Positions 18,339 to 28,007 are shown, numbered from the stretch's first letter. The stretch: 64,000 nucleotides of DNA from Acinetobacter qingfengensis (GCF_008693185.1 NZ_VXKN01000007.1:1-64000), one strand, 5' to 3'. Made by a program: numbers and translations. The notes: generated from the sequence alone by a model not told the origin.

Positions 18339-20774
18339 ATGACAATTTTAGCAAAATCAAACCGGATGATCGTCAAACCTTTAAGTTTAGCCATTCAAAT
18401 TAGTCTTTTTGCAGGCAGTACATTTTTGATCTGTCATCCGGCTTATGCACAAAGCAATGCCTCACAATTTTATAATATTCCAGCAGGCCAGCTTAGTGAT
18501 GCTCTGGTAAGTTTCTCCTTACAATCAGGTACAACACTTACCGTAGATCATCAAAAGCTTAAAGGGTTTAGCAGTCAGGCATTAAAAGGCTCTTATACAA
18601 TTGAAGATGGTTTCAATCAATTATTACAACAAACACCCTACCAAATTCAGAAGAATGCCGCAGGATACGGACTGGTTGAAAAACCGCGAAAAACCGCCTC
18701 ACCCCAACATTATGTAGGACAGCTTAAACAACTTGATATCCAAGCCAAAGGCTCAAATCCTTCTGGTGAAGTTGCCCAACTTCCTGCCATTACTGTGAAT
18801 GCCAGTGACAACACTCCATTAAATCGACAAACCACAATCGGTGTATTAGGCAATAAAAAAGTTCTGGACACACCATATTCAGTCAATGTTAAAACAGCCG
18901 AAGAAATCGAAGAACGTCAAACCAATTCTCTGGGAAAAATATTTGTAGGTGATCCAAGTATTGTTACTCAAGTCAACTCTTATAGCAGCGGCTGGAGTAC
19001 ACCGGTATCCATTCGTGGCTTACAACTGGATGTTTCCAATAGTTATAAGGTCAATGGCCATACTGTCAGCGCATGGGGTGGAGAATTTCCTGTTGAAGTC
19101 ACAGAAAGTGTAACAGCCATAAAAGGTTTATCTGGATTAATGTATGGCTTTGCATCCCCCGGCGGAACGATTGATTATCAAACCAAACAACCAACAGAAA
19201 ATGATCTTCTTACCACTACTGTGGGTTATCGTAGTGCTGGCATCTTTTCTGCTCACCTAGATGCTGGTGGACGCATTGGAGAAGACAAACAGTTTGGCTA
19301 TCGCTTCAATATCGCTAAGGAAAAAGGCGAAACCTATAATGGCTCTGATGCTGATAATCTGGTCACTGGTCTGGCTCTGGATTACCGCATTACTCCTGAT
19401 CTGGTCTGGAAAGGTGAAGTGATTTATCAGGATCGCCATCTGGATAATGAAGCAACCATGTTTATGTTCGGCTCATATACAGGCACGGCTTTGCCAAAAG
19501 CCATCAGTGGTAGTAAAAAACATATTGTTAATGGTGCATTTTATACCATACACACTGCCTTGGCAGATACAGGATTATATTGGCAAATTAATGATGACTG
19601 GAAAGCTCAATTAAGTTATGCCTATGCCAGACAACGCAATTATGTAAACAAAACCTTTGGCTATATTCTTAATCAGACGGGAGACTACAGCATCAATATG
19701 TATGAGTTGGGTGGTGTTGATATTCGTCAACAAACTCAGGCAATATTAACAGGGCAATTTGATACTGGTTTCTTAAAGCACGAACTGGTTACAGGTGCAT
19801 CTTATCGCAAGAACTCAGGTAGTTACTCGAGTTATGATTGGTATGCAAATGTGGGTTCAGGCAATATCTATCAGGAAAATAGCACTTCCTATGCCAATAA
19901 GAACTCGTTTACTTTGACTGACTCAGGAAATCTATATCAAAAAGAACTTTTTGCCAGCGATACCATTCATTTTAATGAACACTGGCAAGCGCTACTTGGT
20001 GCAAGATTTACCCAATACAATGACCAAAGCTCAGATTACCGTAAAGATGTTACCACACCAACCTATGCATTAATTTACAAACCAGTAGAAAACCTTGCCA
20101 TCTATGCCAGTTATGTCGAAGCATTACAAGCAGGTAAAGAAGTAAGTGCCAGTGCCAGTAAACCCTATGCCAATGCAGGACAAACGCTGGATCCAACCAT
20201 CAGTGAACAGTACGAAATCGGGGCAAAATATGATCATTCCAAATGGAATGCCTCCATCGCTTTTTATCGTCTGGAAAAAGCCGCACAAATTGATGAATAT
20301 CGTGGTTCATTACTGTACCTGACTCAAAATGGTATTACTCGCTATCAGGGAATTGAGTTAATCGGAGGTTATAAATTTAGTCCAGATCTCAATATTAATG
20401 CCGGATTATTACTGGCAGATCCAACACTGGAAAAATTAACTTCTGGGAATGAAGCTTTACAGGGTAATCGCCCAGCAGGTACCTCCAAAATACAGGCTGT
20501 TTTACAAACCAACTGGACTGTACCTTATTGGCAAGGGGTGAGCATACACAGTGACATCCGATATTTTGGCAATAATTATTATAATGATAAGAACAGCCTA
20601 CTTCTTCCAAGTTACACACTGGTTAATCTCGGAGGTGCCTATAAAACCCGGATATCCAACACTCCTGTAACCTTCCGTGCCGATATTAACAACTTGTTCA
20701 ATAAAAAATACTGGATGAACTCCGGTGTTGGTGAACCTCTAACCTTAGCACTCAGTGCAAAAATAGACTGGTAA
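18339..20774 (+). CDS. TonB-dependent siderophore receptor with signalling domain (second unit)
   Basis: An 811-aa outer-membrane receptor. A signal peptide (cleavage near AYAQS, residue 39) is followed by an STN domain (about 42-110, with IPAGQLSDALVSFSLQSGTT), the TonB-box-like LPAITVNA, a plug with DTPYSVNVKTAEEIEERQ and IRGLQLD, and a barrel ending LALSAKIDW with terminal tryptophan. The linker between STN and TonB box is longer than usual and contains a second LDIQAKG segment. It completes the second FecI-FecR-receptor unit. The ligand is unknown, and the plug sequence resembles ferrichrome/ferrioxamine-type receptors only in a general way. Confidence 0.9.
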   Translation: MTILAKSNRMIVKPLSLAIQISLFAGSTFLICHPAYAQSNASQFYNIPAGQLSDALVSFSLQSGTTLTVDHQKLKGFSSQALKGSYTIEDGFNQLLQQTPYQIQKNAAGYGLVEKPRKTASPQHYVGQLKQLDIQAKGSNPSGEVAQLPAITVNASDNTPLNRQTTIGVLGNKKVLDTPYSVNVKTAEEIEERQTNSLGKIFVGDPSIVTQVNSYSSGWSTPVSIRGLQLDVSNSYKVNGHTVSAWGGEFPVEVTESVTAIKGLSGLMYGFASPGGTIDYQTKQPTENDLLTTTVGYRSAGIFSAHLDAGGRIGEDKQFGYRFNIAKEKGETYNGSDADNLVTGLALDYRITPDLVWKGEVIYQDRHLDNEATMFMFGSYTGTALPKAISGSKKHIVNGAFYTIHTALADTGLYWQINDDWKAQLSYAYARQRNYVNKTFGYILNQTGDYSINMYELGGVDIRQQTQAILTGQFDTGFLKHELVTGASYRKNSGSYSSYDWYANVGSGNIYQENSTSYANKNSFTLTDSGNLYQKELFASDTIHFNEHWQALLGARFTQYNDQSSDYRKDVTTPTYALIYKPVENLAIYASYVEALQAGKEVSASASKPYANAGQTLDPTISEQYEIGAKYDHSKWNASIAFYRLEKAAQIDEYRGSLLYLTQNGITRYQGIELIGGYKFSPDLNINAGLLLADPTLEKLTSGNEALQGNRPAGTSKIQAVLQTNWTVPYWQGVSIHSDIRYFGNNYYNDKNSLLLPSYTLVNLGGAYKTRISNTPVTFRADINNLFNKKYWMNSGVGEPLTLALSAKIDW

Positions 20775-20781
20775 AATTTGG

Positions 20782-20813
20782 GGGCAAATATAAGTATTAT
20801 ATTTGCCCTATTT
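20782..20813 (+). terminator. Intrinsic terminator after the second receptor gene
   Basis: A perfect 12-bp stem GGGCAAATATAA / TTATATTTGCCC has a GTA loop and is followed by TATTT. It begins 7 bp after the receptor stop codon and isolates the iron cluster from the amine cluster downstream. Confidence 0.85.
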
Positions 20814-21023
20814 ATTGATAAAAAGTACATATCTAAGAAACCAGAAAAATCTTTAATTCACACATAACCATTAATCAAATAAAAAAATTACCTCGAAAAA
20901 TAAAACAGCGCTTAATAATTTTCCCAAATCAACCGTTAGGATGATTTTTTTAAAAGATAAATTAAATATTCTAAATTCAGATCGATACTTATGCGTCAAG
21001 TGTCTTAAAAATTTTATGTATTC

Positions 21024-21053
21024 ACAGAGATAGATCAATTGATCTATCTCTGT
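21024..21053. promoter_or_regulatory. 30-bp perfect palindrome, candidate operator
   Basis: The half-site ACAGAGATAGATCAA is followed directly by its exact reverse complement, with no spacer, ending 49 bp before the start codon of the next gene. There is no T-run after it and the previous gene already has its own terminator, so an operator is more likely than a terminator. The LuxR-type and EutR-like regulators of this cluster are candidate binders. A dimeric regulator of another family is equally possible. Confidence 0.6.
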
Positions 21054-21102
21054 CTGAAGATAACAGCTTGACGTAAGCTCACACTGATTTGAGGTTTTGA
21101 AC

Positions 21103-22242
21103 ATGCAACACAATACAAAAATTGACTTTCTCTATCTTTCAGAACAAGACATGATTCAGGCTGGAGTCACTGATATGCCGAGCTGCGTTGATACAATGGA
21201 AGAAATGTTTGCACTGTTATATCAGGGTGATTATCGTATGGCTGGACCAAATAGCGATTCCCATGGTGCCATGGTTATTTTTCCAGAAAGCTCTCCATTT
21301 CCAACCATGCCAAAACCCACTGCCGATCGGCGATTCATGGCTATGCCAGCCTATCTTGGTGGGAGATTTCAGACAGCAGGTGTAAAATGGTATGGATCAA
21401 ATATTGATAATCGTAATAAAGGCTTACCCCGGTCCATCTTAATGTTTACACTTAATGACGTAGATACTGGTGCACCCCTAGCCTATATGTCTGCAAACCT
21501 GTTATCTGCCTATCGTACTGGTGCAATTCCCGGCGTAGGTGCTCGTCATCTGGCACGCAAGGATTCACGTGTCATTGGTCTGGTTGGCCCTGGCGTAATG
21601 GGTAAAACTTCTATTTCCGCTTTCGTTGCCGTATGTCCAAAAATTAATACTATCAAAATCAAGGGACGTAGTGCAGCCAGTATTCAGGAATTTATAAACT
21701 GGTTAAAAGAAAACCATCCACAAATTAAATCTATTCAAGTTGTAGATTCGATTGAAGAAGTTGTTCGAGATTCGGACATTATCACTTACTGTAATTCAGG
21801 AGAAACAGGAAATCCAGACTTGTATCCTCTGGTGAAACATGAATGGATTAAACCAGGTGCCTACCTTGCCATGCCAGCCTATTGCAATATTGATGAGGCC
21901 ATGCAGCAAAAATCAGTCCGCAAAGTACTGGATAATCCCGGAATGTATGAGGCTTGGTTTGAAGAAGTACCAAAACCAGCACATGTACATATTCCACTGA
22001 TTGGAGTTAAATTCTTGGACATGATTGCAGAAGGAAAAATGACATATGATGATGTAGAAGATCTAGGAAAAATTGTCTCAGGAAATGCTCCTGGACGTCG
22101 AAATGATGAGGAAATCATCATCATGTCTGTAGGTGGTATGCCAGTTGAAGATGTGGCATGGGGAACAGTCATTTATCACAATGCACTTGCCAAAGGAATC
22201 GGTACGAAACTGAATCTATGGGAAACTCCGGCATTACGTTAA
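21103..22242 (+). CDS. Ornithine cyclodeaminase / mu-crystallin family protein
   Basis: A 379-aa NAD(P)-binding protein of the OCD/mu-crystallin family, whose members act as cyclodeaminases, ketimine reductases or amino-acid dehydrogenases. It shows the KWYGSN segment (K95), the arginine-containing AYRTGAIPGVGARHLA, and the Rossmann motif GLVGPGVMG (159-167). ATG 21103 is chosen over TTG 21097 because TGAGG lies eight bases upstream. It is first in a row with RidA and an FAD oxidoreductase on the same strand. I recall a similar protein being labelled a tyramine oxidase subunit B, but cannot verify that, and the substrate here is unknown. It is longer than a typical 330-aa ornithine cyclodeaminase. 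Confidence 0.85.
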   Translation: MQHNTKIDFLYLSEQDMIQAGVTDMPSCVDTMEEMFALLYQGDYRMAGPNSDSHGAMVIFPESSPFPTMPKPTADRRFMAMPAYLGGRFQTAGVKWYGSNIDNRNKGLPRSILMFTLNDVDTGAPLAYMSANLLSAYRTGAIPGVGARHLARKDSRVIGLVGPGVMGKTSISAFVAVCPKINTIKIKGRSAASIQEFINWLKENHPQIKSIQVVDSIEEVVRDSDIITYCNSGETGNPDLYPLVKHEWIKPGAYLAMPAYCNIDEAMQQKSVRKVLDNPGMYEAWFEEVPKPAHVHIPLIGVKFLDMIAEGKMTYDDVEDLGKIVSGNAPGRRNDEEIIIMSVGGMPVEDVAWGTVIYHNALAKGIGTKLNLWETPALR

Positions 22243-22302
22243 TTATTAATCTAAAAAAATCAATATTTTTCATTACTCATTAGCATAGAAGGTAACGCAA
22301 TC

Positions 22303-22725
22303 ATGACCAAAATCATCAAGGTAAAAACTGGCTCAAAATTTGAAGAAAAAGGTAGTTATTCACGCATCGTTGCAGTAGATAACTGGATTTTTGTTTCCAA
22401 TACCGCAGGTCGCCATCCTGAAACTAAAATTATCCCTGAAGATATTGCAGCACAAACACAACAGGTTTTTGCCAATATTGAAAGTGCCTTGCATGCTGTT
22501 GAATCAAATTTGGCAGATGTGGTGTTTTCTCGAGTCTTTATTCAGGATCCTACAGATACAGAAATCGTTATGGGAATTGTCGGAGAAAAATTTCGTGGCA
22601 TTAATCCAGCAACCACAGTGACCTGCCCACCACTTGGCTCTACAGTTTATAAAGTTGAATTGGAAGTTACTGCATTTAGAGGTGCATCAAATGCAGATGT
22701 AGAAGAAATTACCCTTAACATTTAA
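22303..22725 (+). CDS. RidA / YjgF-family protein
   Basis: A 140-aa RidA-superfamily protein. Archetypal RidA hydrolyses reactive enamine/imine intermediates such as 2-aminoacrylate released by PLP and flavin enzymes. Visible features are the VAVDNWIFVSNTAGRHPE strand region, VFANIESALHAVESNLADVV, and the C-terminal CPPLGSTVYKVELEVTAF. The arginine that binds carboxylate in archetypal RidA is not obvious, as the corresponding segment reads FRGINPATTV followed by VTCPPL. This may therefore be a non-archetypal subgroup with a dedicated pathway role. It lies between the cyclodeaminase-family gene and the FAD enzyme gene. Confidence 0.88.
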   Translation: MTKIIKVKTGSKFEEKGSYSRIVAVDNWIFVSNTAGRHPETKIIPEDIAAQTQQVFANIESALHAVESNLADVVFSRVFIQDPTDTEIVMGIVGEKFRGINPATTVTCPPLGSTVYKVELEVTAFRGASNADVEEITLNI

Positions 22726-22773
22726 CCAATATTTTAAGCGATACAAAGTATTACTTTAAAAGAGGCTTGCACC

Positions 22774-24072
22774 ATGAGACCCACGATTGCTCCCGTACAG
22801 ACATCTTCATCATTTCCATCCTCTACAACAGTTATTATTATTGGTGGTGGAATTGTAGGTCTAACAGCAGCATTGACACTTGCCGAACGAAATATCCCTG
22901 TTGTAGTACTAGAAAAAGGTAAAATTGCCGCCGAACAGTCTTCCAGAAATTTGGGCTGGATTCGTAAAACCAGTCGTCTTGCAGAAGATCTCCCACTTGC
23001 CCAGGCATCTGATCGATTATGGGCAAACATGTCCTCACGGGTAGGTGCCGATGTTGGTTATCGGCAGGCAGGAATTCTGTTTGTTGCTCGTACAGAAGCA
23101 CAAATGGCCATACATGAAAACTGGTTAAAATCTGTAGCGCAACACTCAGTTGATTCGCAATTATTATCGGCAAAAGGCATTCAACAGCGTGTTCCCGGAA
23201 GCCAGACTCAATGGCATGGAGGAATTTTTACACCATCTGACGGCCGTGCTGAACCCACTTTGGCATCCAGTGCTATTGCTAAAGCAGCTATGGCAAAAAA
23301 CGCTATCATTCTTGAAAATTGTGCTGTACGTACACTTAATTTTACCGCTGGTAAAGTCAGCGGTGTTATCACCGAGCATGGCGAAATTCAATGTGACCAA
23401 GTGCTACTTGCTGGAGGTCTTTGGTCAAGACGGTTTCTAGGTAATCTTGGCATTAATTTACCCACTTTACCTCTTATTTGCTCAGTATTACGAACTAAAC
23501 CTATGCAAGGGCCAACGGATATTGCTGTTGGTGCTCCAGATTTTTCTTTTCGCAAACACAAAGATGGTGGTTTTATCATTACTCAACGCGGTGCTTTGGA
23601 TGCACCAATTACACTGGATCATCTATTGATTGGTACACGATATTTATCACAATTGAAAGGCCAGCGGGATTTTTTACGCATTTCGTTGTTTAGCCAATAT
23701 GGATTAAATGACCTTAAACTCGCACGTCAATGGTCTGCGGATAAAGTCTCACCTTTTGAACAATGCAGAATTATGGATCCTGATAGTAACCCATTACTCA
23801 ATCATGAAGCAGTACATCACTTAAAAACTGCATGGCCAGTTTTTTCACATGCTGAAATTGCCAACGCATGGGCAGGCGTGATTGATGTAACACCTGATTC
23901 CAATCCCGTTATTGATAACATGCAGAGTATTCCAGGACTTACGCTAGCCACAGGTTTTTCTGGACATGGTTTTGGCACGTCTCCTGCTGCGGGTCAACTG
24001 GCTGCAGATCTGATTTCTGGACATACACCAATCGTGGATCCATATCCGTACCGCTTTGCACGATTTCAATAA
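22774..24072 (+). CDS. DadA-like FAD-dependent oxidoreductase
   Basis: A 432-aa flavoprotein of the D-amino-acid dehydrogenase / glycine oxidase (DAO) family. The N-terminal dinucleotide fold has IIIGGGIVGL (GGGIVG at 24-29) and a ribose-binding glutamate E47. The C-terminal FAD segment shows AWAGVIDVTPDSNPVI and LATGFSGHGFGTSPAAGQLA. These enzymes oxidise an amine or amino acid to an imine that hydrolyses to an aldehyde or keto acid. No signal peptide is evident, so it should be cytoplasmic or peripherally membrane-bound. It follows the RidA-like gene by 48 bp on the same strand, and the pair could channel an imine product. Confidence 0.88.
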   Translation: MRPTIAPVQTSSSFPSSTTVIIIGGGIVGLTAALTLAERNIPVVVLEKGKIAAEQSSRNLGWIRKTSRLAEDLPLAQASDRLWANMSSRVGADVGYRQAGILFVARTEAQMAIHENWLKSVAQHSVDSQLLSAKGIQQRVPGSQTQWHGGIFTPSDGRAEPTLASSAIAKAAMAKNAIILENCAVRTLNFTAGKVSGVITEHGEIQCDQVLLAGGLWSRRFLGNLGINLPTLPLICSVLRTKPMQGPTDIAVGAPDFSFRKHKDGGFIITQRGALDAPITLDHLLIGTRYLSQLKGQRDFLRISLFSQYGLNDLKLARQWSADKVSPFEQCRIMDPDSNPLLNHEAVHHLKTAWPVFSHAEIANAWAGVIDVTPDSNPVIDNMQSIPGLTLATGFSGHGFGTSPAAGQLAADLISGHTPIVDPYPYRFARFQ

Positions 24073-24117
24073 AAATGAATGAGCAATGTTCAATTATTAA
24101 GGAAAACTATTGTGAAC

Positions 24118-24786
24118 CTAGCAGGACAATGTTTTTAAAATTAATTCCTGTTTACTGTTTACCATAGTTTTTTGAAAAATATGCTGAAGATGCGTTTTAA
24201 CTGTAGCCAAACTAACAAACAATTCATCAGCAATATCTTGATTTTTCTTGCCTTGTAAAATCAAGGTCATCACTTTTTGTTCTCTAGCAGTTAAATGTTC
24301 TATATGATTATATACAGGCAATATTTCGGTATCCTGCTGTATCATTTGCATTTGAAATTTTGCCATAGAATAACAACTATCAATAATTGTAATTTCCTGA
24401 TCAGAAAATACACCTTCATCTGAGGATCGAATCAAACTAATGCCACAAATGGAATTTTGGTCTTTCTTAAAAAATAATTCGATGTTATCGACGACAGAAT
24501 TTTCATATAAAAAATCCTGATAAGGTTCAGGAATAGATCTATCCTGCAAACGGGCCATTTCCATCGTGTTATGTTTATTATTTTTTACATAAATTGGGTC
24601 ATAATCACACATATTTTTCAGATAATAGTCGATGGCATTTTCACTGAGATTTTTGGCATGATAAGCGTGAATATTTGCCGTATCCAACGTCACATCATAG
24701 GAAAAAAAACGGGTAAAAGGGACAGCCTTGGTAATTGAAAAAATGAAATGATCTACAAAAGTTACCCAGCCTCTACATTCCATCAC
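24118..24786 (-). CDS. LuxR-family transcriptional regulator
   Basis: A protein of about 222 aa with a C-terminal LuxR-type helix-turn-helix (HLTAREQKVMTLILQGKKNQ through TVKTHLQHIFQK). The N-terminal half reads as a ligand-sensing domain of the GAF/autoinducer-binding kind but lacks a receiver aspartate block, so it is not a classic two-component regulator. ATG 24786 has GAAGG seven bases upstream. ATG 24834 gives a longer form without a clear ribosome site. It is convergent with the FAD oxidoreductase gene, lies inside the amine-utilisation cluster, and is its likely local regulator. No luxI-type gene is present in the window. Confidence 0.8.
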   Translation of the reverse strand: MMECRGWVTFVDHFIFSITKAVPFTRFFSYDVTLDTANIHAYHAKNLSENAIDYYLKNMCDYDPIYVKNNKHNTMEMARLQDRSIPEPYQDFLYENSVVDNIELFFKKDQNSICGISLIRSSDEGVFSDQEITIIDSCYSMAKFQMQMIQQDTEILPVYNHIEHLTAREQKVMTLILQGKKNQDIADELFVSLATVKTHLQHIFQKTMVNSKQELILKTLSC

Positions 24787-24856
24787 TATACCTTCAATAT
24801 AAAAATATTCTGTATGAGATAAAGCAGAAAACATGCCACTATTATAAAAATCTAAT

Positions 24857-24892
24857 AAAAAATAGAATCAAGCAAGCCCACAACCTGATTCT
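24857..24892 (-). terminator. Intrinsic terminator after the porin gene
   Basis: On the minus strand, AGAATCA pairs with TGATTCT across a 15-nt loop, followed by A and a six-T run (24857-24862). It lies 25 bp past the porin stop codon and separates the porin from the luxR-type gene. Confidence 0.75.
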
Positions 24893-24916
24893 CTGATTAA
24901 CATTAATTAAATAAAT

Positions 24917-26266
24917 TTAAAAAGAGTAACTCAAAATAATTGAATAATAAAAATTTAATTTATGGTTACCATTTTGCAATCCATTATTAGTATCATCATC
25001 TTCAGGTTTATAAAAAGCCAAAACAGGAGATAACATGAGTTTTTCATTAATATTCCACACCCCATAAATATCCAACTCTTTTCCAGATAAATTAGGTGCA
25101 TCCACCTTATTTAAGGTGTCAAATTTATAGAAAATTGCTCCAAAACTCAGATTTTCTTTAGGAGAAAAATTTAAACCTACTGTAGAAATCTGGGTATTAT
25201 TATTAAAAGGTCCTGAATAATTATAAGCAACCTCACCTTGAAACCAAGTCCCATACTCTGCTGCGCCTACAAATAAATTATCCCAATTTTCAGAAAATCT
25301 TGAATATCTTACAAAAATGGAAGGCTCCCATTTTAGATTAGAAAATATATAACCTGTTTTTATATACCAGGCATTGGCAGTATCGCTATTTTTCTTATTC
25401 TGATATGCATATTCAAAAGAGAATAGTGCATTTTGAAGATTTAAATTACTTGTACCATGCAAGCTATAAACTTTCATTTTTTCACGAAATGCATTTGTAC
25501 CTAAAGTTTCAGGAGTTGCCAGATAATGATCTAAAGAATTATTTTGTAAATAAGTAAATTCTAAATGATGCTTATTATACTGGTAATTAAGATTTGTACC
25601 TGTAAAACGTGCATACATTTGAATTGGATTATTAGATTTAAAAGTAAATAGACTCAGGGAGATAGGTTTGTTTTTAGCCAACTTAAGTATTGCAGTATCC
25701 TTAAAATTACGATGCCCTGCCAAATAGTATGTTCCACCACCATCATGATGATATTGTTTTGGAAAGGCAGGGGCATTTCCTAAATTAGGCGCGTCTGCAC
25801 AAATGAGAAAACCATCTCCCAAACATAAATTTTGCCGACCATAAGAAATATCCAAACCATCTTCACCCAGTATAGGAAAAATATTTCCAGATTTCCATCC
25901 AATATAGGCATCCTCTATTTTTGTAGCAGATTCTGAACCATCAGTATATCCGCCAGCATCTCCATCACCCAAAGTTACTGCTGTCACTAAACTTGTTTTA
26001 GCATATACAGTTCCTTCATTAGCTATTTTTTTATTTATTCCCAAACCATATTGAACATAGCCTTCCTGCCAATTATATTTTTGATTTTCTGTTTCTGGAA
26101 TATATCCTTTATTACTATGAAACATCCCCAAAGTTCCATTAACGGTTGCATAAATTTCTGTGTTTTTTTGCTGATACAATGAAATTTCTGCATATACAGC
26201 AGAAGCACTCAAGGCACTAAAATTAATTAAATTTCCATAAAAAAACCAATATAATTTGTTTTTCAT
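24917..26266 (-). CDS. Outer-membrane beta-barrel porin, substrate-specific type
   Basis: A 449-aa outer-membrane protein with an N-terminal signal peptide (about 1-26, ending SAVYA) and alternating amphipathic strands, ending in the terminal phenylalanine segment YYSIILSYSF. Segments such as YVQYGLGI, DISYGRQNLCLGDGF and LSFGAIFYKF fit a monomeric channel like the OprD or alginate-export (AlgE-like) groups, but I cannot place it firmly in either. Divergent from the APC permease gene, it probably carries the same substrate across the outer membrane. The start has an AAAGGAAAAG ribosome site. Confidence 0.78.
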   Translation of the reverse strand: MKNKLYWFFYGNLINFSALSASAVYAEISLYQQKNTEIYATVNGTLGMFHSNKGYIPETENQKYNWQEGYVQYGLGINKKIANEGTVYAKTSLVTAVTLGDGDAGGYTDGSESATKIEDAYIGWKSGNIFPILGEDGLDISYGRQNLCLGDGFLICADAPNLGNAPAFPKQYHHDGGGTYYLAGHRNFKDTAILKLAKNKPISLSLFTFKSNNPIQMYARFTGTNLNYQYNKHHLEFTYLQNNSLDHYLATPETLGTNAFREKMKVYSLHGTSNLNLQNALFSFEYAYQNKKNSDTANAWYIKTGYIFSNLKWEPSIFVRYSRFSENWDNLFVGAAEYGTWFQGEVAYNYSGPFNNNTQISTVGLNFSPKENLSFGAIFYKFDTLNKVDAPNLSGKELDIYGVWNINEKLMLSPVLAFYKPEDDDTNNGLQNGNHKLNFYYSIILSYSF

Positions 26267-26569
26267 TTACTTTTCCTTTTTAGTTAAAACAGTAATAGAT
26301 TTTTGAGTAAAATTCACAGTCAAAGTTAAGCTTTTTATAAAATTATTAATTACTTCATTAAAAATAGAAATACATCAAATTTTTCAAGCTTTTCTCAAAC
26401 CACTAAAATTTCAACAATGTCTATTTTTTATTCTTAATTTATTTTTTGCTATCAAAAAAAGGCAATTTTTTATTTTAAATTTTAATATTTAACGAAATTT
26501 GCCCAATTTTGATAACACTTCTCCTTGTGCAATTCCTAAACTGAAATTCAATTAACTATGGAGAACAAC
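26267..26569. other. Divergent control region between porin and permease genes
   Basis: About 300 bp of very AT-rich DNA between two divergent start codons. Runs of A and T dominate and no ORF of note is present. A loose inverted pair GGCAATTTT / AAATTTGCC frames 26461-26505. I see no certain promoter boxes. The region is a natural target for H-NS-type silencing and for the cluster regulators. Confidence 0.5.
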
Positions 26570-27997
26570 ATGTCAAATGAAAATCAGCTTAAAAAAGGAA
26601 GCCTTGGTCTTCTTGCTATTGTATTTTTTGTAGTTGCAGCGGCTTCTCCATTAACTGGAGCTGTTGGTGGTTTACCGATTGCCTTTTTTATTGGCAATGG
26701 TGCTGGTGTACCAGGTGTGTATCTTCTTGCTGGTTTATTACTATTTTTATTTAGTTTTGGTTTTGTGGCCATGAGCCGTTACGTCATTAATTCCGGCGCT
26801 TTTTATGCATACATTATTCAGGGACTTGGGATTACCTGTGGTTTGTCTGGTTTAAATCTGGCATTGTTAGGTTATACCTGTATGCAACTCGCTGTCAGCT
26901 CAATGTTTGGTTTTTTTACCGATCAATTAATTCAATCATTTGATTTACATTCTCCATTGAGTTGGTGGATGTATGCCATTATTATGCAAGTGATCGTTGT
27001 GATCTTGGGCATTGCCAAAGTAGAAATTGGCGGAAAAATTCTAGGTATTTTATTGTTATGCGAAATCGGGATTATTTTTCTACTTGATCTGTTTATTTTA
27101 AAACAACCTTTGTCTTTTGAATTTAGTTCATTTACACCTTCAATTTTTTTTGCTGGAAATTTTGGAATTTCCATGGTCTTTGCAATTTGTTCATTTATTG
27201 GTTTTGAAGCAACCGCAATTTACGCTGAAGAATGCAAACATCCTCAAACAACCATTCCTCGTGCTACATTTATTGCTGTTACCATAATCACCTTATTTTT
27301 TGCGTTCAGCGCTTGGGCTTTAGTACAATTTATTGGTGCACAGAATATTGCTCAAATTGCAGCAGCCGACCCAAACTTATTTATATTTAATATTGCAGAA
27401 CAACTATTAGGCAGTTGGTCTATTCAAGTCATGTCTATTTTATTGGTGACAAGCTTATTTGCAGCATCGCAAGCTTTTCATAATTCATTATCTCGTTATC
27501 TTTTTACAATGGGGAGAGATAAATTATTTTGGTCAAAAATTGCAAAAACACACCCAATACACCAGACACCTTATGTTGCAAGTATAATTCAGGGTGTTTT
27601 TATGATCATCATGCTTTTGGTCTTCGGTATTTCACAACTTGATCCAATGACCGATGTATTCGCATGGTCATCTTTACTGGGTAGCATGACCGTATTAATT
27701 TTACAAATTGGCGTATCTATTGCAGCAATTCGGTTCTTTCAACGTAATCATCATTTGCCTGTATCATTATGGAGCAGAATGATTGCACCATTTTTGGCAA
27801 CACTGGGCATGCTCTTTGTTCTATTTAACGTCTTAGAAAATATTAAGGTATTAAGTGGCTCATCTTCTTCAATAATTTTAATTTTGCCATTTTTCATTAT
27901 CTTATGCTTTGCTGTTGCAGTCCTAACTTCACAATATTTAAAAAGAAAAGATCCTAGCCTCTATGCAAAGTTAGGGCAATTAATTAAGCTCGTTTAA
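26570..27997 (+). CDS. APC-superfamily amino acid / amine permease
   Basis: A 475-aa inner-membrane transporter with about 12 hydrophobic segments and the APC N-terminal signature (SLGLLAIVFFVVAAASPLTG, then GLPIAFFIGNGAG and FVAMSRYVINSGAFYAYI). ATG 26570 is preferred because GGAG lies six bases upstream within the longer frame that begins at 26558. The helix with SFIGFEATAIYAEECKHPQT is typical of APC amino-acid and amine carriers. Its place between the porin and the EutR-like regulator suggests uptake of the compound oxidised by the 22774 enzyme. The substrate is not known. Confidence 0.9.
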   Translation: MSNENQLKKGSLGLLAIVFFVVAAASPLTGAVGGLPIAFFIGNGAGVPGVYLLAGLLLFLFSFGFVAMSRYVINSGAFYAYIIQGLGITCGLSGLNLALLGYTCMQLAVSSMFGFFTDQLIQSFDLHSPLSWWMYAIIMQVIVVILGIAKVEIGGKILGILLLCEIGIIFLLDLFILKQPLSFEFSSFTPSIFFAGNFGISMVFAICSFIGFEATAIYAEECKHPQTTIPRATFIAVTIITLFFAFSAWALVQFIGAQNIAQIAAADPNLFIFNIAEQLLGSWSIQVMSILLVTSLFAASQAFHNSLSRYLFTMGRDKLFWSKIAKTHPIHQTPYVASIIQGVFMIIMLLVFGISQLDPMTDVFAWSSLLGSMTVLILQIGVSIAAIRFFQRNHHLPVSLWSRMIAPFLATLGMLFVLFNVLENIKVLSGSSSSIILILPFFIILCFAVAVLTSQYLKRKDPSLYAKLGQLIKLV

Positions 27998-28007
27998 TAA
28001 AATATGG

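Noticed and set aside
20871-21113. 80-aa open frame on the minus strand in the region before the cyclodeaminase-family gene
   Set aside because: No ribosome site and no family resemblance. It overlaps the palindrome and promoter of the plus-strand gene.
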